64,000 nucleotides of DNA from Scilla litardierei (Eukaryota > Streptophyta > Magnoliopsida > Asparagales > Asparagaceae): NCBI GenBank assembly GCA_030789695.1, contig CM061134.1, forward strand, positions 60,023,334 to 60,087,333, read 5' to 3'. This document shows positions 1 through 11,257 of the stretch, one piece after another (position 1 is the stretch's first letter; every line of letters begins with the position of its first letter). A program made the translations under genes and the position numbers. Under the pieces are notes generated by a model. The model saw only the letters and a list, made by a program, of their open reading frames with translations. It ran no database searches and had not been told where the DNA came from.

Positions 1-203
1 CGCGAAGGATTGTCGGCATGCGGATCAGATGCGGAGGGCACCTGTTGCTGCTCAGCCGTTGCAGCATCGAGCGTCTGTTCCTGCTGGACGTGGAGCAGCT
101 CTTGTTCCACAGAGGCAGTCTTTTCAGCAGGCTATTCCGCCGAGGAGGCAGGCTTTTCTGATGACCGCTGTGGAGAGCGAGGCTGTGGATGAGGTTATCG
201 CAG
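1..203 (+). CDS. gag C-terminal segment (partial, 5' end outside window)
   Basis: Frame 2 is open from the window edge. The first codons give KDC, consistent with the last Cys of a CCHC zinc knuckle. A basic, Gln/Pro-rich linker typical of chromovirus gag follows, ending at ...VDEVIAG. The frame then runs into a stop at 242-244, but the codon at 203 joins in phase with the protease exon at 318 if 204-317 is removed. In this family Gag binds and packages the element RNA. The start codon is outside the window. The first in-frame ATG, at 29, is internal and not a real start. Confidence 0.7.
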
Positions 204-317
204 GTAATCCTCAATCTAGCTGGTACTTTCCTAGCTGGTTTTGATTGTTAGGTTGTGTTGTTTGCTTGAACATGATTGTTTGCTAGACTAGGGTTTGATT
301 GTTAGACTGTTTGCTAG
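204..317 (+). other. putative spliceosomal intron 1 between gag and protease
   Basis: This 114-bp segment starts GTAATC, is T-rich and ends TTTGCTAG. It contains in-frame stops (TGA at 242-244 and others). Removing it joins a Gly codon in phase (g203 + gt318-319) and links ...VIAG to VVLV and the protease motif LFDSGAS, matching the usual spacing of the gag-protease junction in chromoviruses. Splice signals and phase are seen directly. That it is spliced is inference. The alternative is decayed sequence that happens to keep the frame. Confidence 0.55.
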
Positions 318-2737
318 GTGTGGTTTTGGTTTGCACATTTCCTGCACGAGTCCTCTTTGACTCTGGTGCATCGATGTGCATTATTTCTCGGAGCTTCGTG
401 GAGAAGCATTCCTTGTCGACGTCCCCTCTTCTGAAGAGTTGGAATATCGTCATGGGAAATGGCGTGGTCTCGGTGCATCTTGGTTGTGATTCTTGCCCGT
501 TGGTGGTCTGTGGACATGAGCTTTATGCTGATTTCATTGTCCACGACATCATCAACTATGATGAGGTCCTTGGGATGGATTGGCTTGCGAGCTTCCATGC
601 TACGATCGACTGTCGGAGGAAGAAGGTGGTGTTCGAGATTCCCGGACATCCAGTATTTGAGTTCAGCCGTGGTAGCAGCTCGCTTGGTCCTGTCAGATTT
701 CGGGCCAGGCCGGTGGAGATTGTGGCTATGCAGATGGGGCTGGAGAGGCCAGCGGTTGTGCGGGATTTTGATGATGTCTTCCCCGAGGAGATGTCTGGTT
801 TGCCACCTGATCGAGCTTTAGAATTTTCTGTTGATCTTGTTCCGGGAGCGCAGCCGATTTCGAAGGCGCCGTATCGTATGGCACCCGCTGAGTTGGAGGA
901 ATTGCAGAAGCAGCTGGATGAGCTTTTGCGAAAGGGTTATATCAACCCTAGTGTGTCTCCGTGGGGAGCACCGGTGCTGCTGGTGAAGAAGAAGGATGGT
1001 TCGCGTCGCATGTGCGTGGACTATCGGGAGTTGAATGCGGTGACCATCAAGAATAAATACCCGTTGCCTCGCATCGATGATATTTTTGATCATCTTGGAG
1101 GTTCGAGGGTGTTTTCGAAGTTGGATCCGAGGAGTGGTTACCATCAGTTGAAGGTGAAGAAGGGAGATGTTCCGAAGACAGCGTTCAGGACAAAGTATGG
1201 ACACTACGAGTTTATGGTTATGCCCTTCGGTGTAACCAATGCACCCGCAGTTTTCATGAATCTGATGAACCTGATCTTCTATGACTTTTTAGATAAGTTT
1301 GTCGTTATCTTTATTGACGACATTCTGATCTATTCAAAGTCGGAGGAGGAGCATGCATCGCACTTGAGGATGGTGTTGGAGATTTTGAGGAAGCATCGGC
1401 TGTATGCTAAGTTTTCGAAGTGCGAGTTTTGGCTAGATAGAGTTGCTTTTCTGGGGCATGTGGTGACTGGAGATGGTATTTCAGTGGATCCCGAGAAGAT
1501 TAGGGCCATCAGAGAGTGTCATGTTCCGCAGTCAGCGTCTGAGATCCAGAGTTTCCTTGGGCTTGCTGGTTACTATCGGTGTTTCATTAAGGACTTTTCC
1601 CGTATTGTTGAGCCGATGACCAGATTGACGCAGAAGGATGTACCTTTTGTTTGGTCGGGTGATTGTGAGAATGCTTTTGGTGTTCTGAGGGAGAGATTGA
1701 CGATTGCCCCTATTCTTGTTGTGCGTGATCGCAGCGGTGGATTTGAGATCTTTTGCGATGCTTCTGGCAAGGGTCTCGGTTGTGTTTTGCATCAGCACGG
1801 GCATGTAGTGGTTTATGCGTCTCGTCAGCTCAAGGTTCATGAGAAAAATTACCCGACGCATGATTTGGAGTTGGCTGCTGTTGTGTTTGCTCTTAAGATT
1901 TGGAGGCACTTCCTGCTGAGTGAGAAAGTGAAGATTTTCACCGATCACAAAATCTTGAAGTATATTTTTACTCAGAAGGAGCTCAACATGCGACAGCATC
2001 GATGGTTGGAGCTCATGGCGGATTATGAGATTGATTTGCAGTATCACCCTGGCAAGGTGAATGTGGTTCCTGATGCGCTGAGTAGGCTTCCAGCGGTGAT
2101 GATTTTGACCTCGCAGTGGAGATTGCAGCAGGATTTTTGCGAGTCTGGTGTTGAGATTGTTCTTCCTGGGGAGGTTTCTTCGTTGATGTGTATGCAGATA
2201 CAGTCGACGATTGTGGATCGGATCAAGGCTGGCCAGGCTGAGGATCCGAAGCTGGTGAAGATTTGGGAGCAGGTGGAAGCTGGTCTGCGGACTGAATTTT
2301 TGATTCATGAGGATGGCTCGCTGAGGTTTGGAGCCAGGTTGTGTGTGCCAGCCGGGGATATTAGAGAGGAGTTGATGGTGGAGGCACACAGTTCGCCGTA
2401 TTCTGTGCATCCTGGTGGCACCAAGATGTACCAGGATCTTCGTCTGAACTATTGGTGGCATGGTATGAAGAGGAGTGTGGCTCGGAGTGTAGCCAAATGT
2501 TTGGTTTGCCAGCAAGTGAAGGCGGAGCATCAGTGTACGGCAGGGTTGCTGCAACCGCTTCTGATTCCGGAGTGGAAGTGGCAACACATCACTATGGATT
2601 TCGTGACTGGACTACCTCGGAGTCCGAAGCAGAATGACGCGATTTGGGTGATCGTAGATCGATTGACCAAATCCGCGCACTTTATTCCGTTCCGAGTGGG
2701 ACAGTCCACTGAGGCGCTAGCGAGGAGATATATGGAG
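318..2737 (+). CDS. pol exon: protease, reverse transcriptase, RNase H, integrase N-part
   Basis: An uninterrupted frame of about 800 codons. The aspartic protease active site is DSGAS (about 352-366). The RT domain spans about 880-1480, with the FIDDIL catalytic box at about 1311-1328. The RNase H domain starts with FCDAS at about 1750 and includes FTDHK at about 1936. The integrase zinc-binding HHCC module (H-x5-H ... CLVC) lies at about 2383-2510. The first DDE aspartate is in TMDF at about 2593. These enzymes mature the polyprotein, copy the RNA to cDNA and insert it into chromosomes. The RT motif usually written LDLRSGYHQ reads LDPRSGYHQ here, a likely damaging change. The TTG at 299 is not the real start; the frame should continue from gag. 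Confidence 0.92.
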
Positions 2738-2808
2738 GTAAATTCTTTTGCTCTCTGTTTTTATTTCCTTTTCCTAGTTTAGATAGTGATGTAACGTGAA
2801 TCGTGCAG
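2738..2808 (+). other. putative spliceosomal intron 2 inside integrase
   Basis: A 71-bp segment that begins GTAAAT, is strongly T-rich and ends CGTGCAG. It interrupts the integrase core between the first and second catalytic aspartates and contains the stop that ends the upstream frame (2780-2782). Removal joins Met-Glu (ends 2737) to Glu-Val-Val-Arg-Leu-His-Gly at 2809 without gain or loss of a residue relative to the family. The length is near the lower limit for plant introns. Splicing is inferred, not shown. Confidence 0.6.
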
Positions 2809-3709
2809 GAGGTCGTGCGACTTCACGGAGTCCCCGTGAGTATTGTGTCGGACAGAGACACGAGGTTCACATCTCAGTTCTGGCAGAGTTTGCAAAGAGT
2901 TTGGGTACGCGTCTGAGTTTCAACACGGCGTACCATCCGCAGACTGATGACCAGTCTGAGAGGACGATTCAGATCTTGGAGGACATGCTGAGGGCGTGCA
3001 TGTTGGATTCCAAGGATTCGTGGGAGGACCATCTACATCTGGTAGAGTTTTCTTACAACAACAGCTTCCAGGCGAGTATTGGCATGGCGCCTTTCGCCGC
3101 TCTTTATGGGAGGAAATGTCGATCGCCATTGAGTTGGGATGACGTTGGTGATCAGGAGCTGTTGGGACCTGAGATGATCGTGGAGGCCGTGGATGTTATC
3201 AGGAATATTCGGGAGAGGTTGAGGATTGCTCAGGACCGTTTTAAGCATTGGGCGGATACTAAACGTCGTCCTTTGGAGTTTCAGCCGGGCGACCATGTGT
3301 TTCTGAGGATTCCCCTGAATCGTGGTGTGATTCGCTTTGGGAAGCGAGGGAAGTTGAGCCCGCGATACATTGGACCGTTTGACATTCTGGAGAAAGTTGG
3401 CGAGGTAGCTTATCGCTTAGCATTGCCGCCATCTTTGAAGGAGTTCACGATGTTTTCCATGTGTCGCAGCTTCGTCGATACATTAGCGATCCATCTCATG
3501 CTGTGGATTTCTCAGAGATTACCGTTCGCCCCGATATGACGTATGACCAGCAGCCAGTGCAGATTCTGGACAGGCGTCAGAAGTCACTTCGGAACAAGGT
3601 TGTCAATCTTGTGAGGGTGATGTGGCGACACGGCACGCCTGGAGAGTCTACTTGGGAGAATGATGATGAGATACGAGAGCGTTTCCCACTTTTGTTTTCG
3701 GACACGTGA
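2809..3709 (+). pseudogene. integrase C-part and chromodomain, with two frameshifts
   Basis: The frame from 2809 reads the second catalytic region (SDRDTRF). A 1-nt deletion near 2895 then moves it to another frame, which continues the integrase core with SERTIQ (third acidic residue), LYGRKC and the GPF / VAYRLALP C-terminal region. A second 1-nt deletion near 3441 shifts to a third frame. That frame holds the FHVSQLRRY motif and a chromodomain (about 3580-3706; VMWRHG, ESTWE, FPLLF) and stops with TGA at 3707. Chromodomains of this family direct integration to marked chromatin. With both shifts, no intact integrase-chromodomain protein can come from this copy. Confidence 0.85.
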
Positions 3710-3747
3710 GTGTTGGGAAATTCCGAGGATGGAATTTTTCTTACGTC

Positions 3748-3755
3748 GGGGAGGA
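3748..3755 (+). promoter_or_regulatory. polypurine tract
   Basis: GGGGAGGA lies directly before the TGTAACG start of the 3' LTR. This is where plus-strand cDNA synthesis is primed in LTR elements. The same GGGGAGGA tract borders the minus-strand Tekay LTR at 11965. Confidence 0.8.
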
Positions 3756-4019
3756 TGTAACGACTGGTTTTCATGTATCTGGATTAATTATATTATATTA
3801 TATGTTTTGGTGGATTTTCTCCTCGTGTGTGGTTTTCTTCTCCGTAGCTTTCATTTCCGATCGTTTCGTCGTGATTTTCTAGCTTCTTCTTTAGAACGTC
3901 GATTTTGGAGTAAGTCATTCGTGACGGGCTCTATATCGGTCATATCTTATTGTTAGATCAAGCCTAGGAGTCTTAGGAATCGATCCCGGAGCTTCGCGCT
4001 CCATTTCGGAACTTTTGGT

Positions 4020-4560
4020 GCACATTAGCCGGTGTAAGAAGGGGCACCGACCGATTAGATGACGATCCAGTCGGTCGGAAAACCTTCTTGAACCGACTAG
4101 TGGGCTTTGTTAAATGTTCAGGAGTTATTGTTTATCGTTAGTCGGTCTAAGAACATTGGTCGACCGACTAGGTTGCAAACTAGTCGGTCAGCAATCGTTC
4201 TTTAACCGACTAGCTCTATGATCATTTTTGACACAAAGTACTATTCATTCTTAGTCAGTCTAAGAACGTTCATCGACCGACTAGATTCAAAACTAGTCGA
4301 TCAGTAGTTGTTCTTTGACCGACTAAATCTAAATCCTATTTTTGTACAGGAGTTACTGTTTGGACTTAGTCGGTCTGCGTTGGTCAACCGACCGACTAGT
4401 TCCCAAACTAGTCGGTCAGTGGTTGCTCTTTGACCGACTAATTCATTACCCAGATTTTTCCCTAATTTCGCTGCTTGGTGTTAGTCGGTCACAGCTAATC
4501 GACCGACCGACTAGTTGCTAAACTAGTCGGTCAGCCAACCTTCTTTGACCGACTAATCAG
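4020..4560 (+). repeat. U3 palindrome array, TAGTCGGTC / GACCGACTA
   Basis: About five units of about 112 bp start near 4027, 4138, 4252, 4365 and 4479. Each contains alternating TTAGTCGGTC, GACCGACTAG, CTAGTCGGTC and GACCGACTA blocks separated by 10-20 bases, so each unit can form two hairpins. The array ends about 40 bp before the TATA box. The same array occurs in the copia-2 LTR. Confidence 0.88.
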
Positions 4561-4598
4561 TGTCGAACCCCTAATTTCTGGGCAGCCGCCAGCACTTC

Positions 4599-4608
4599 CT
4601 ATTTAAAC
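4599..4608 (+). promoter_or_regulatory. LTR TATA box
   Basis: CTATTTAAAC lies just downstream of the palindrome array and is followed by a TTC repeat and a C/T-rich leader, as expected for the U3/R promoter. The minus-strand relatives have CTATATAAAC (11211-11220) and a TATTTAAAC-type box (near 31950). Confidence 0.65.
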
Positions 4609-6321
4609 CCCTCCCAAACGTTTTCTTCTTCTTCTTCTTCAACTCTAAACCTAATTTCTCCCTCATTGAGCCCCCTACTACCTCAAACCCTTATTCCTTC
4701 ATCCCAAGCCCAAAATCCATCATCCAAACCCTCACTTAACACATTCTACCTCTCATCTTCCTCAAACCTTCATCAAATCCCCCAAAATCCCCAAAACCCC
4801 ATTTCTCCAGAATTTCCCCATCTATTCCAGATCTGAACCCTAGGTTCCCCGGAGCGTTTCTTCCATTGCCGTGCTTGCTCGGCATCATTCTTCCGCTTCC
4901 GATACGGTAATAATCGATCTCTTAATGTTTTCATAACCCGTTGTGTTTTTGTGAAACCCTAATGAAATGAATGTTGATTTGATGATTGTTTCTCCATAAC
5001 AACGACTTTCACGTAGATTAGCGTCCGTGGGATGAACCCTCGTTGATCGTCATCCTCGGTGCTAGGCAAGTGAAACTTGCCACTTAGGGTTTTGGGCCAT
5101 GTCTTAGGCCATTTGCTTGTTGTAGGCGTAAAAGAGACTAGGCGACGAAATGATACTCGCCTAGGCGCAATTTTAGGAACTAGCTTAACAACGAAGCTAG
5201 ATCCGACATTCATCATGTTGCACAACTACCATGTCATGTTTAATTTCCATTAACGGTACGCAAATTAATTGTCATGTCATTGCATTCTTTAAGTGTTCCC
5301 GTGATTGCGTAGCTCCGCTACACCTTGTGAAATGATTGAGGCTAGGTGCACCCCTAGGCCAAATGGAATACGCTCCTGGTTTTGATCCAGGAAACGAGCT
5401 CTTATGCAGGGCAACCCTGGCTCATTTACTGAGCTCATGTACAGGGACCTTGGCTCGTCTACATGTGGGTATTGGGGGTAAGAGTTAAGCGGCCAATCAA
5501 CTGGGAGTCTGCCCGATCAGCAACTGCAGTGGTAAGGCGTAAACTCTGGGTTCTGGGGTAGTGTTAAGCGGCCAATCAGCGTGAATGCCAAACCGTTCAG
5601 CTGTAAGGCGTAAACATCTACAAACAACTTGAAACGTGACTAGTGAAAAGATTGAGATTGTTAGTAGCTTGGCTACTCTTGACTTGTCCTGATAAATTGT
5701 TCTCTTGTACTTATTGTTTCACCATGTCTTGCTTGTGCACTCATGTTATAACTGCCATGTCATGCATACTATAACTGTTAGGTTGTTAGTTTGCCTTACT
5801 TTCAGTTTCCTTGCCCAAGTCTTTTAGACTTGCTGACATGTGCCCCTTTACTCTTTTGGGTGACACATGTTAGACCCTGAGCCTGAGTACATTGTTGAGG
5901 ACGAGGTGTTTGCTGATGCCGAGCCCGAGCTTGTGTTTGGTGAGGAGTACGTGGACACTGGGGACCAGTCCTAGTGTCTTCGTTGAGCTTTCCCTTTTGT
6001 TTAGACTGCTATTTTGTTGTCGGTGTGTGGCACCTATACTTTGTTACGTTGTTCCTTTTGTTGGCCTTGTTCTGGGCCTTTAGACTCTTTCTTTTAGCCT
6101 GGTGGCTTTTCTGGATGTTGAACTTAATTTTCATGTTGGACAAATTATGAGATATGAGATTTTATTTCTGTCTCTCCTTGTGTTATTATTGTTGTTCCGT
6201 TTGTGGTTACAGGGACCTGCTTATGTTTTATTGACGCTTATCGGGTTTGGGGCTTCACAGCTCCACTCTCGTGCGGACCTTCTCACGTCTCGCCTCCATT
6301 TTAGGGAAGCGGGGCGTGACA

Positions 6322-8285
6322 CCTATCATAGCCAGACAATTTCATACACGTATTTCAATCATTCATATAGTCACAACATCCTTATAGAACTATTAAATAC
6401 TTATCACATACCATGGTGCACATACTCACAAACAACCAAATAGTTCACGCCACATTTAGATAACTACCTATGAACCAAATAATAAGGATACACTACTCCC
6501 TATATCTTCTAGTGCACATCCAATACCAAACAATCAATATGTGTAATCACACCATACCATTATTAAAACAAGTTCACTATATCTAATATACATTCACCAT
6601 CATTATAATTTCACAATTTATAGTCATTCAAATGCATGCACACATTTCACCATATTATCACTTCATATATAGTCCTATAGCTATAATCACGACACACCAC
6701 ACATACCATAGTCACCAATTCCTATAACTATCACATACTTACCCGTGTATGGTGCACATCCACGCATGCTAATGTAACATTCATATATACCACTATATAC
6801 TCAGCACATATACACACTTAGCTTTAGCTAGCACACATATATTCACGCAACCAAGTCCTTAGTGAATAACTATACCACAAGACCAACTCATATAACTATA
6901 TATTGGTATAGCCACCCACAATCGTGTGCGTAACACAACCAGGCACAAACAATCCAAACATTATACATACATCATCCATCACTATACACCAACCACATAC
7001 AATACACCAATGTACATAGAGTATACCCACTCAAGCTTGAGTGAGACTCAAATCATAGCAGAGTATTCTATATACATAACACAACATCCATACATATATC
7101 AATACCAACACACATACAACTTCATAAGCACCATGAAATTAAATACACTATGACGACATATCAAATTACACTAATGGGGCCCACCAAACTATATTAAGGT
7201 TGACACGGCGACGACAAGCTCTATTGGCTAGACAAAAGGAAAGAAACCGAAATCAAAAGCGTGACGAATGGAAAGATCGAAAAGCACGAGTTCATCTAGG
7301 ACGAAGGTAAGGAGCCAGATTGGTTAGATGAACTAGGCTAAAACTGTGATTGCTTAGGTGGGAAGAGTAAGAGGTAAGGATACCCTTATGGAATAGAGAA
7401 AAATAGTATGTAAAAGTTTTAAGTTAAAATACGAAAAGTTTGAAAACTGTTGTACTTCAAAAGTTGATGTCCCTTTTCGTATAAAAATATTTAGAGGTCG
7501 ATAAAACAAATTGTTCGAAATAAGCTTGAGTCGAATATACATGATAGGAGAAAACGGTTTATTGGTTTATATAAAATCATTATAAAAGGAAGTAAATCAT
7601 TTACACGGATATTAAGGTCGTAGTTTAGGAAAATATTACACGGTAGTAATTTAATAATGTTTGCAAAGTTTGAAATGAAATTAAATTAACTGAATAATTT
7701 AAACTCAGGTTAAATGCTTTCAAAGTCTTTAAGTCAGGGGAAAATTTAAAATAATCAATATTGAAACTACTTTTAGAGGAATCAGGATTTGCCAAAAAGA
7801 ACTGTTTTATACAAAGCTCTTAACATATGAGCTAACGAGCCTAGTACGGATATTTAAAAATATTTGAAATTCAATTTAGTTTAGAAATTATTCTAAGAGC
7901 ATGTATGGTAAACGGAAAGATAATAATAGCTTATTAGTAGTATTATCAAAATTGGTGGTAAAACTTTAAAATCAAATTATGGAAGGTCTAGATCAGGAAA
8001 TGGTTTTGAAAAGTAATTTTACGAAAATCGGAACTAGGAAAAACGTTGAGCTTAAAATCGACTTGCTGAAATCATATGCGACTTGAAAAGTATATTAAAG
8101 GAAGCGCAACGAGTCATTTGAACCGCATAAATAAGAAAGGAAAATTATAAATCGAATTGGGAAAAATAGAAATACGGCTCAGAATACAATTAATATGTGA
8201 AAAGGAACAAGATATTTAAATAGGTATGAAAAGTATAGGCTGGAAAAACATTATAAAACAGTAATCAAAATCTCTTCAAAACTTT
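6322..8285. repeat. AT-rich non-coding block, copy A
   Basis: This block is nearly identical, at a constant offset of 5835 bp, to 12157-14120, and it lacks reading frames of interest. Copy B continues leftward into the polypurine tract and LTR of a minus-strand Tekay-type element. Both are therefore probably 3' internal sequence of such an element, and copy A was cut off from its LTR by insertion of the element ending at 6321. The short matching frames at 6926-7153 and 7354-7542 simply reflect the duplication. Confidence 0.85.
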
Positions 8286-9325
8286 CGAAATTTCAAAATG
8301 AATTTAAGTCAACGGAAAAGCATGAAGTCCAAATACATATATTAAAAGTTTTCGAATGAGTTTAAACCTTGCGAATAAGGGAATCGAAAATACTTCCAAA
8401 GATTCAGCATTTGCGATAAAGAGATTTTAAAGTATGTATGCTAAACGGTTAGAATAAATCTCATAGTTTAGAAAAATGGTATATCGAATTTTCAAAATAG
8501 TATTAGAGTCCTTCAACCGAAATGCGAAAAAAATATAGATTAGAAAATGGTTACAAGATAGTAATTTAAAACTACGACCAAATAGACTTTGAAATCTAAG
8601 AATTGCTTTAACTTAACCGAAGGTAAGGGAAATATACGAGAAGGTGATTTAAAACAAAATTTAAATTGAGTAAAAACTTTAAATAAGGAAAGCATTTGAA
8701 AATGACTTGGAAGATTCAAGATTTGCAACGGAGAAGATTTGAAAGGTCAACGATTATCGAAACGTGGTGGTCATGGGGATCGAGGCAAGGAATTTGTCGC
8801 ATGATCGAAACATAAACACGCATAGGATATGACTCATGAACCTACGGGAAACTCATACGGTCGACCAACTAAAGATTAGGAAACTTAGCGCTAAGACTTT
8901 CTAAGGAACTAGACAATAATGAAATGCGTTCAGCTTGGTCCGAAATCAATGAACCCAAGCGAACGACCAAAGAAATCCTAGGAATCTATCATAGTCAGAG
9001 CTAGACAGGAACCACTAAGGTAACTCTTAGGACTATCAAATCAATCACTAACATGGAGTCTAACTAACAATCAAGGATCCCTAACTAGCAAGCACAAACT
9101 TCTAACTAAGTCTCACTATGGTCCTGATCTAATGGATTTCCTACCAAGCTGGGACAGATGCTCTAACACGCCTACCAACCACCTAAGACATAGGAACGCT
9201 AAAAACCTAGACTCCGGGCTTATAACTTGGATGTTCTAATTTATTTAATGGACATTCTATAATTATTATCGTTGTTCCGATAATTCGCATTTGCAAATGG
9301 ACCTGCATGGGCCACCAATAAAACC
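8286..9325. other. AT-rich non-coding continuation of copy A
   Basis: No gene is seen. Base composition and style continue the block to the left, up to the boundary of the minus-strand LTR at 9326. There is no PBS at 9325, so the LTR that follows is not the 5' LTR of this segment. Confidence 0.5.
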
Positions 9326-9979
9326 TGTCACGCCCTGCTTCCCGAAAATGTGGAGGCGAGACGTGAGTAGGTCCGCTCAGACTTGAAGCCGTGAAGCCCC
9401 AAGTCCGATAAGCGTCAAAAGAAACTTCAAATGGCAAGTCCTTGCAAATGCGATACGAAACAAAGATAACAATAAGAAAATGAGACAATAAGCAATTTAT
9501 TGAATCCCTGAATATCCATAAATAAATTACAATATCACAGAAAAGCCACCAGGCTAAAAGGAAAGACTAAGGCCCAACATGGCCAACAAGGTGCAACACA
9601 CAAACAAGGGTGCCACGCACCAACAACTAACAGCAAACCTAAACAAGGGAAAGGGGACACCAGCGGTCTCTACGACAGATCACCAGTACCCACGAACTCC
9701 TCGCCCAGCGGAGGCTCAGGCTCAGCGACAGCAACACTACACCCTCAACCACGATCTCTACCTCAGGATCTAACATGTGTCACCCAAAAGAGAAAAGGGG
9801 CACATGTCAGCAAGTCGAAAGACTTGTGCAAGGAAACTGAAAGAAATGTAAACTAGCAACCTAGCAGTTAAAGTATGATGCATGGCGTGGAAAGTATGGT
9901 ATGGAAGTGACAAGTAAAGTAAAGTACAAGTAGCAAGTAACAAGTGGTAGGTGTGACAAGTATTGTCAAGTAACAAGTA

Positions 9980-10140
9980 CAATGGATCGCCCACACACGG
10001 GTGCCCTATTGCCCGCAGGCTGTGTTCAAGTACAAGGGATCACTCACACACAGGCGAGTGCCCTATTGCCCGCAGGTTGTGGTCATGTACAAGGGATCAC
10101 TCAGAGAGTGCCCTATTGCCCGCAGGCTGTGTTGAGCTCG
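9980..10140. repeat. short tandem repeat inside LTR
   Basis: Three units of about 50-60 bp share GTGCCCTATTGCCCGCAGG, separated by GTACAAGGGATCACTC. They are absent at the equivalent place in the LTRs at 3756 and 30165, so this is a local expansion in this copy. Confidence 0.7.
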
Positions 10141-10268
10141 TTTTCTAGAACACAAGCCAGAATTGTAATTGGCCTAGGGTTGTGCCCGCAGAACGGGTGC
10201 CTAGCCGGAACAAATAGTACAAGTATGTAGCGAAGCTACGCAATCACGATGAGTGTTCAAGCATGCAA

Positions 10269-10600
10269 TGACATGAGCAGATATTCGCATACCTTTAATT
10301 GAAATTAAACGTGACAGGCAAAATGCAATGACATGAACATATTCGCGTACCGTTAATTTAAATTAAACATGGCAGTTAAAATGCAATAGCAGTTAAGGAT
10401 GCATGGATGACATGAACAGATATTCGTGTACCGTTAATTGAATTTAAACATGGCAGATAACAATGCATGAATGACAATTAATTCGCGTACCGTTAATTTA
10501 AATTAAACATGGCAGTTAAAATGCAATAGCAGTTAAGGATGCATGGATGACATGAACAGTTAATACGCGTACCGTTAAGGGAAAGTAAACGTGACATACA
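10269..10600. repeat. tandem repeat inside LTR (about 60-80 bp units)
   Basis: Five units start near 10269, 10330, 10409, 10473 and 10549. They are built on GACATGAACA, ATTCGCGTACCGTTAATT, and AAATTAAACATGGCAG. The other LTR copies have only one such unit (compare near 5250 and 31270). Confidence 0.75.
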
Positions 10601-11257
10601 AGCATGATGAAGGTGACGGACCAAGCTTCGTTGTCAAGCTAGGTCAATGGCGTCCAGACGGCTATCCTTTCACCGTCTAGTCTCTTTTACGCTAAAGCAA
10701 GGTAATGGCCTAAGACATGGCCCAAATCAAGAGATGCAAGTTTCACTTGCCTAGCACCGAGGAAGACGATCACGAAGGTTCGTCTCACAAACGCTAATCT
10801 GCGGGGAAGGGAATCGCTGTCATGGAGAAACAATCATCAAACAACATCCATTATTATTAGGGTTTCACAAATCATAATGTGGGGGGTTATGAGAATATTA
10901 AAGGAAGAATACTACCCGATAGCGTAGTGGAAGAACGACGCCGAGCAAGCACGGCAACGGAAGAAACGATCCGGGGAACCTACGGTCCAGATCTGGAATG
11001 GGGAGAAAATCTGGAGAAATGAGGTTTTGGGGATTTTTGGGGGTTTTCTGGTGACCTAGAGGAGGTGTCCGGCCTAAATGGCGAGAGGGAAGCTCCAAGG
11101 GAGGAAGGAATGGCTTGGGATGAAGGAGGAAGGGTTTGGGGATGAAGGGGGATGATTTGGGGAAGGAGGAGGTTCAGGAGAAGAGAGGGAAGAGAAGAAA
11201 ACGATTGGGGGTTTATATAGAAAATCGTGTGGCGGCTAGGGCAAACCTAGGGTTTCT

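Larger units (their letters stand above)
1..6321 (+). mobile_element. Ty3/gypsy chromovirus (Tekay/Del-like), 3' portion
   Basis: The window opens inside this element. In order it shows the end of gag, aspartic protease, reverse transcriptase, RNase H, integrase, a chromodomain, a polypurine tract and a 2566-bp 3' LTR. The domain order PR-RT-RH-INT-CHD identifies a Ty3/gypsy chromovirus, and the residue pattern best fits the Tekay/Del group. The 5' LTR and most of gag lie left of the window. The 5 bases after the LTR (CCTAT, 6322-6326) are the expected right-hand target duplication. The same sequence is uninterrupted at 12157, an empty paralogous site. Two frameshifts make this copy defective even if both intron-like segments are spliced. 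Confidence 0.93.
3756..6321 (+). repeat. 3' LTR of the Tekay-like element (2566 bp)
   Basis: It starts TGTAACGACTGG and ends GGGGCGTGACA, a TG...CA pair next to the polypurine tract. Minus-strand copies of the same LTR lie at 9326-11964 and 30165-32686. It holds a palindrome array, a TATA box (about 4600), a TTC-rich leader after the TATA, and two copies of TAAGCGGCCAATCA near 5487 and 5567. No long reading frame is present. Confidence 0.9.

Noticed and set aside
1532..2587. 351-codon frame on the minus strand opposite the RT/RNase H/integrase region
   Set aside because: It mirrors a strongly supported plus-strand pol frame, has no recognisable domain and a composition typical of antisense reading. 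A shadow frame is the simplest explanation.
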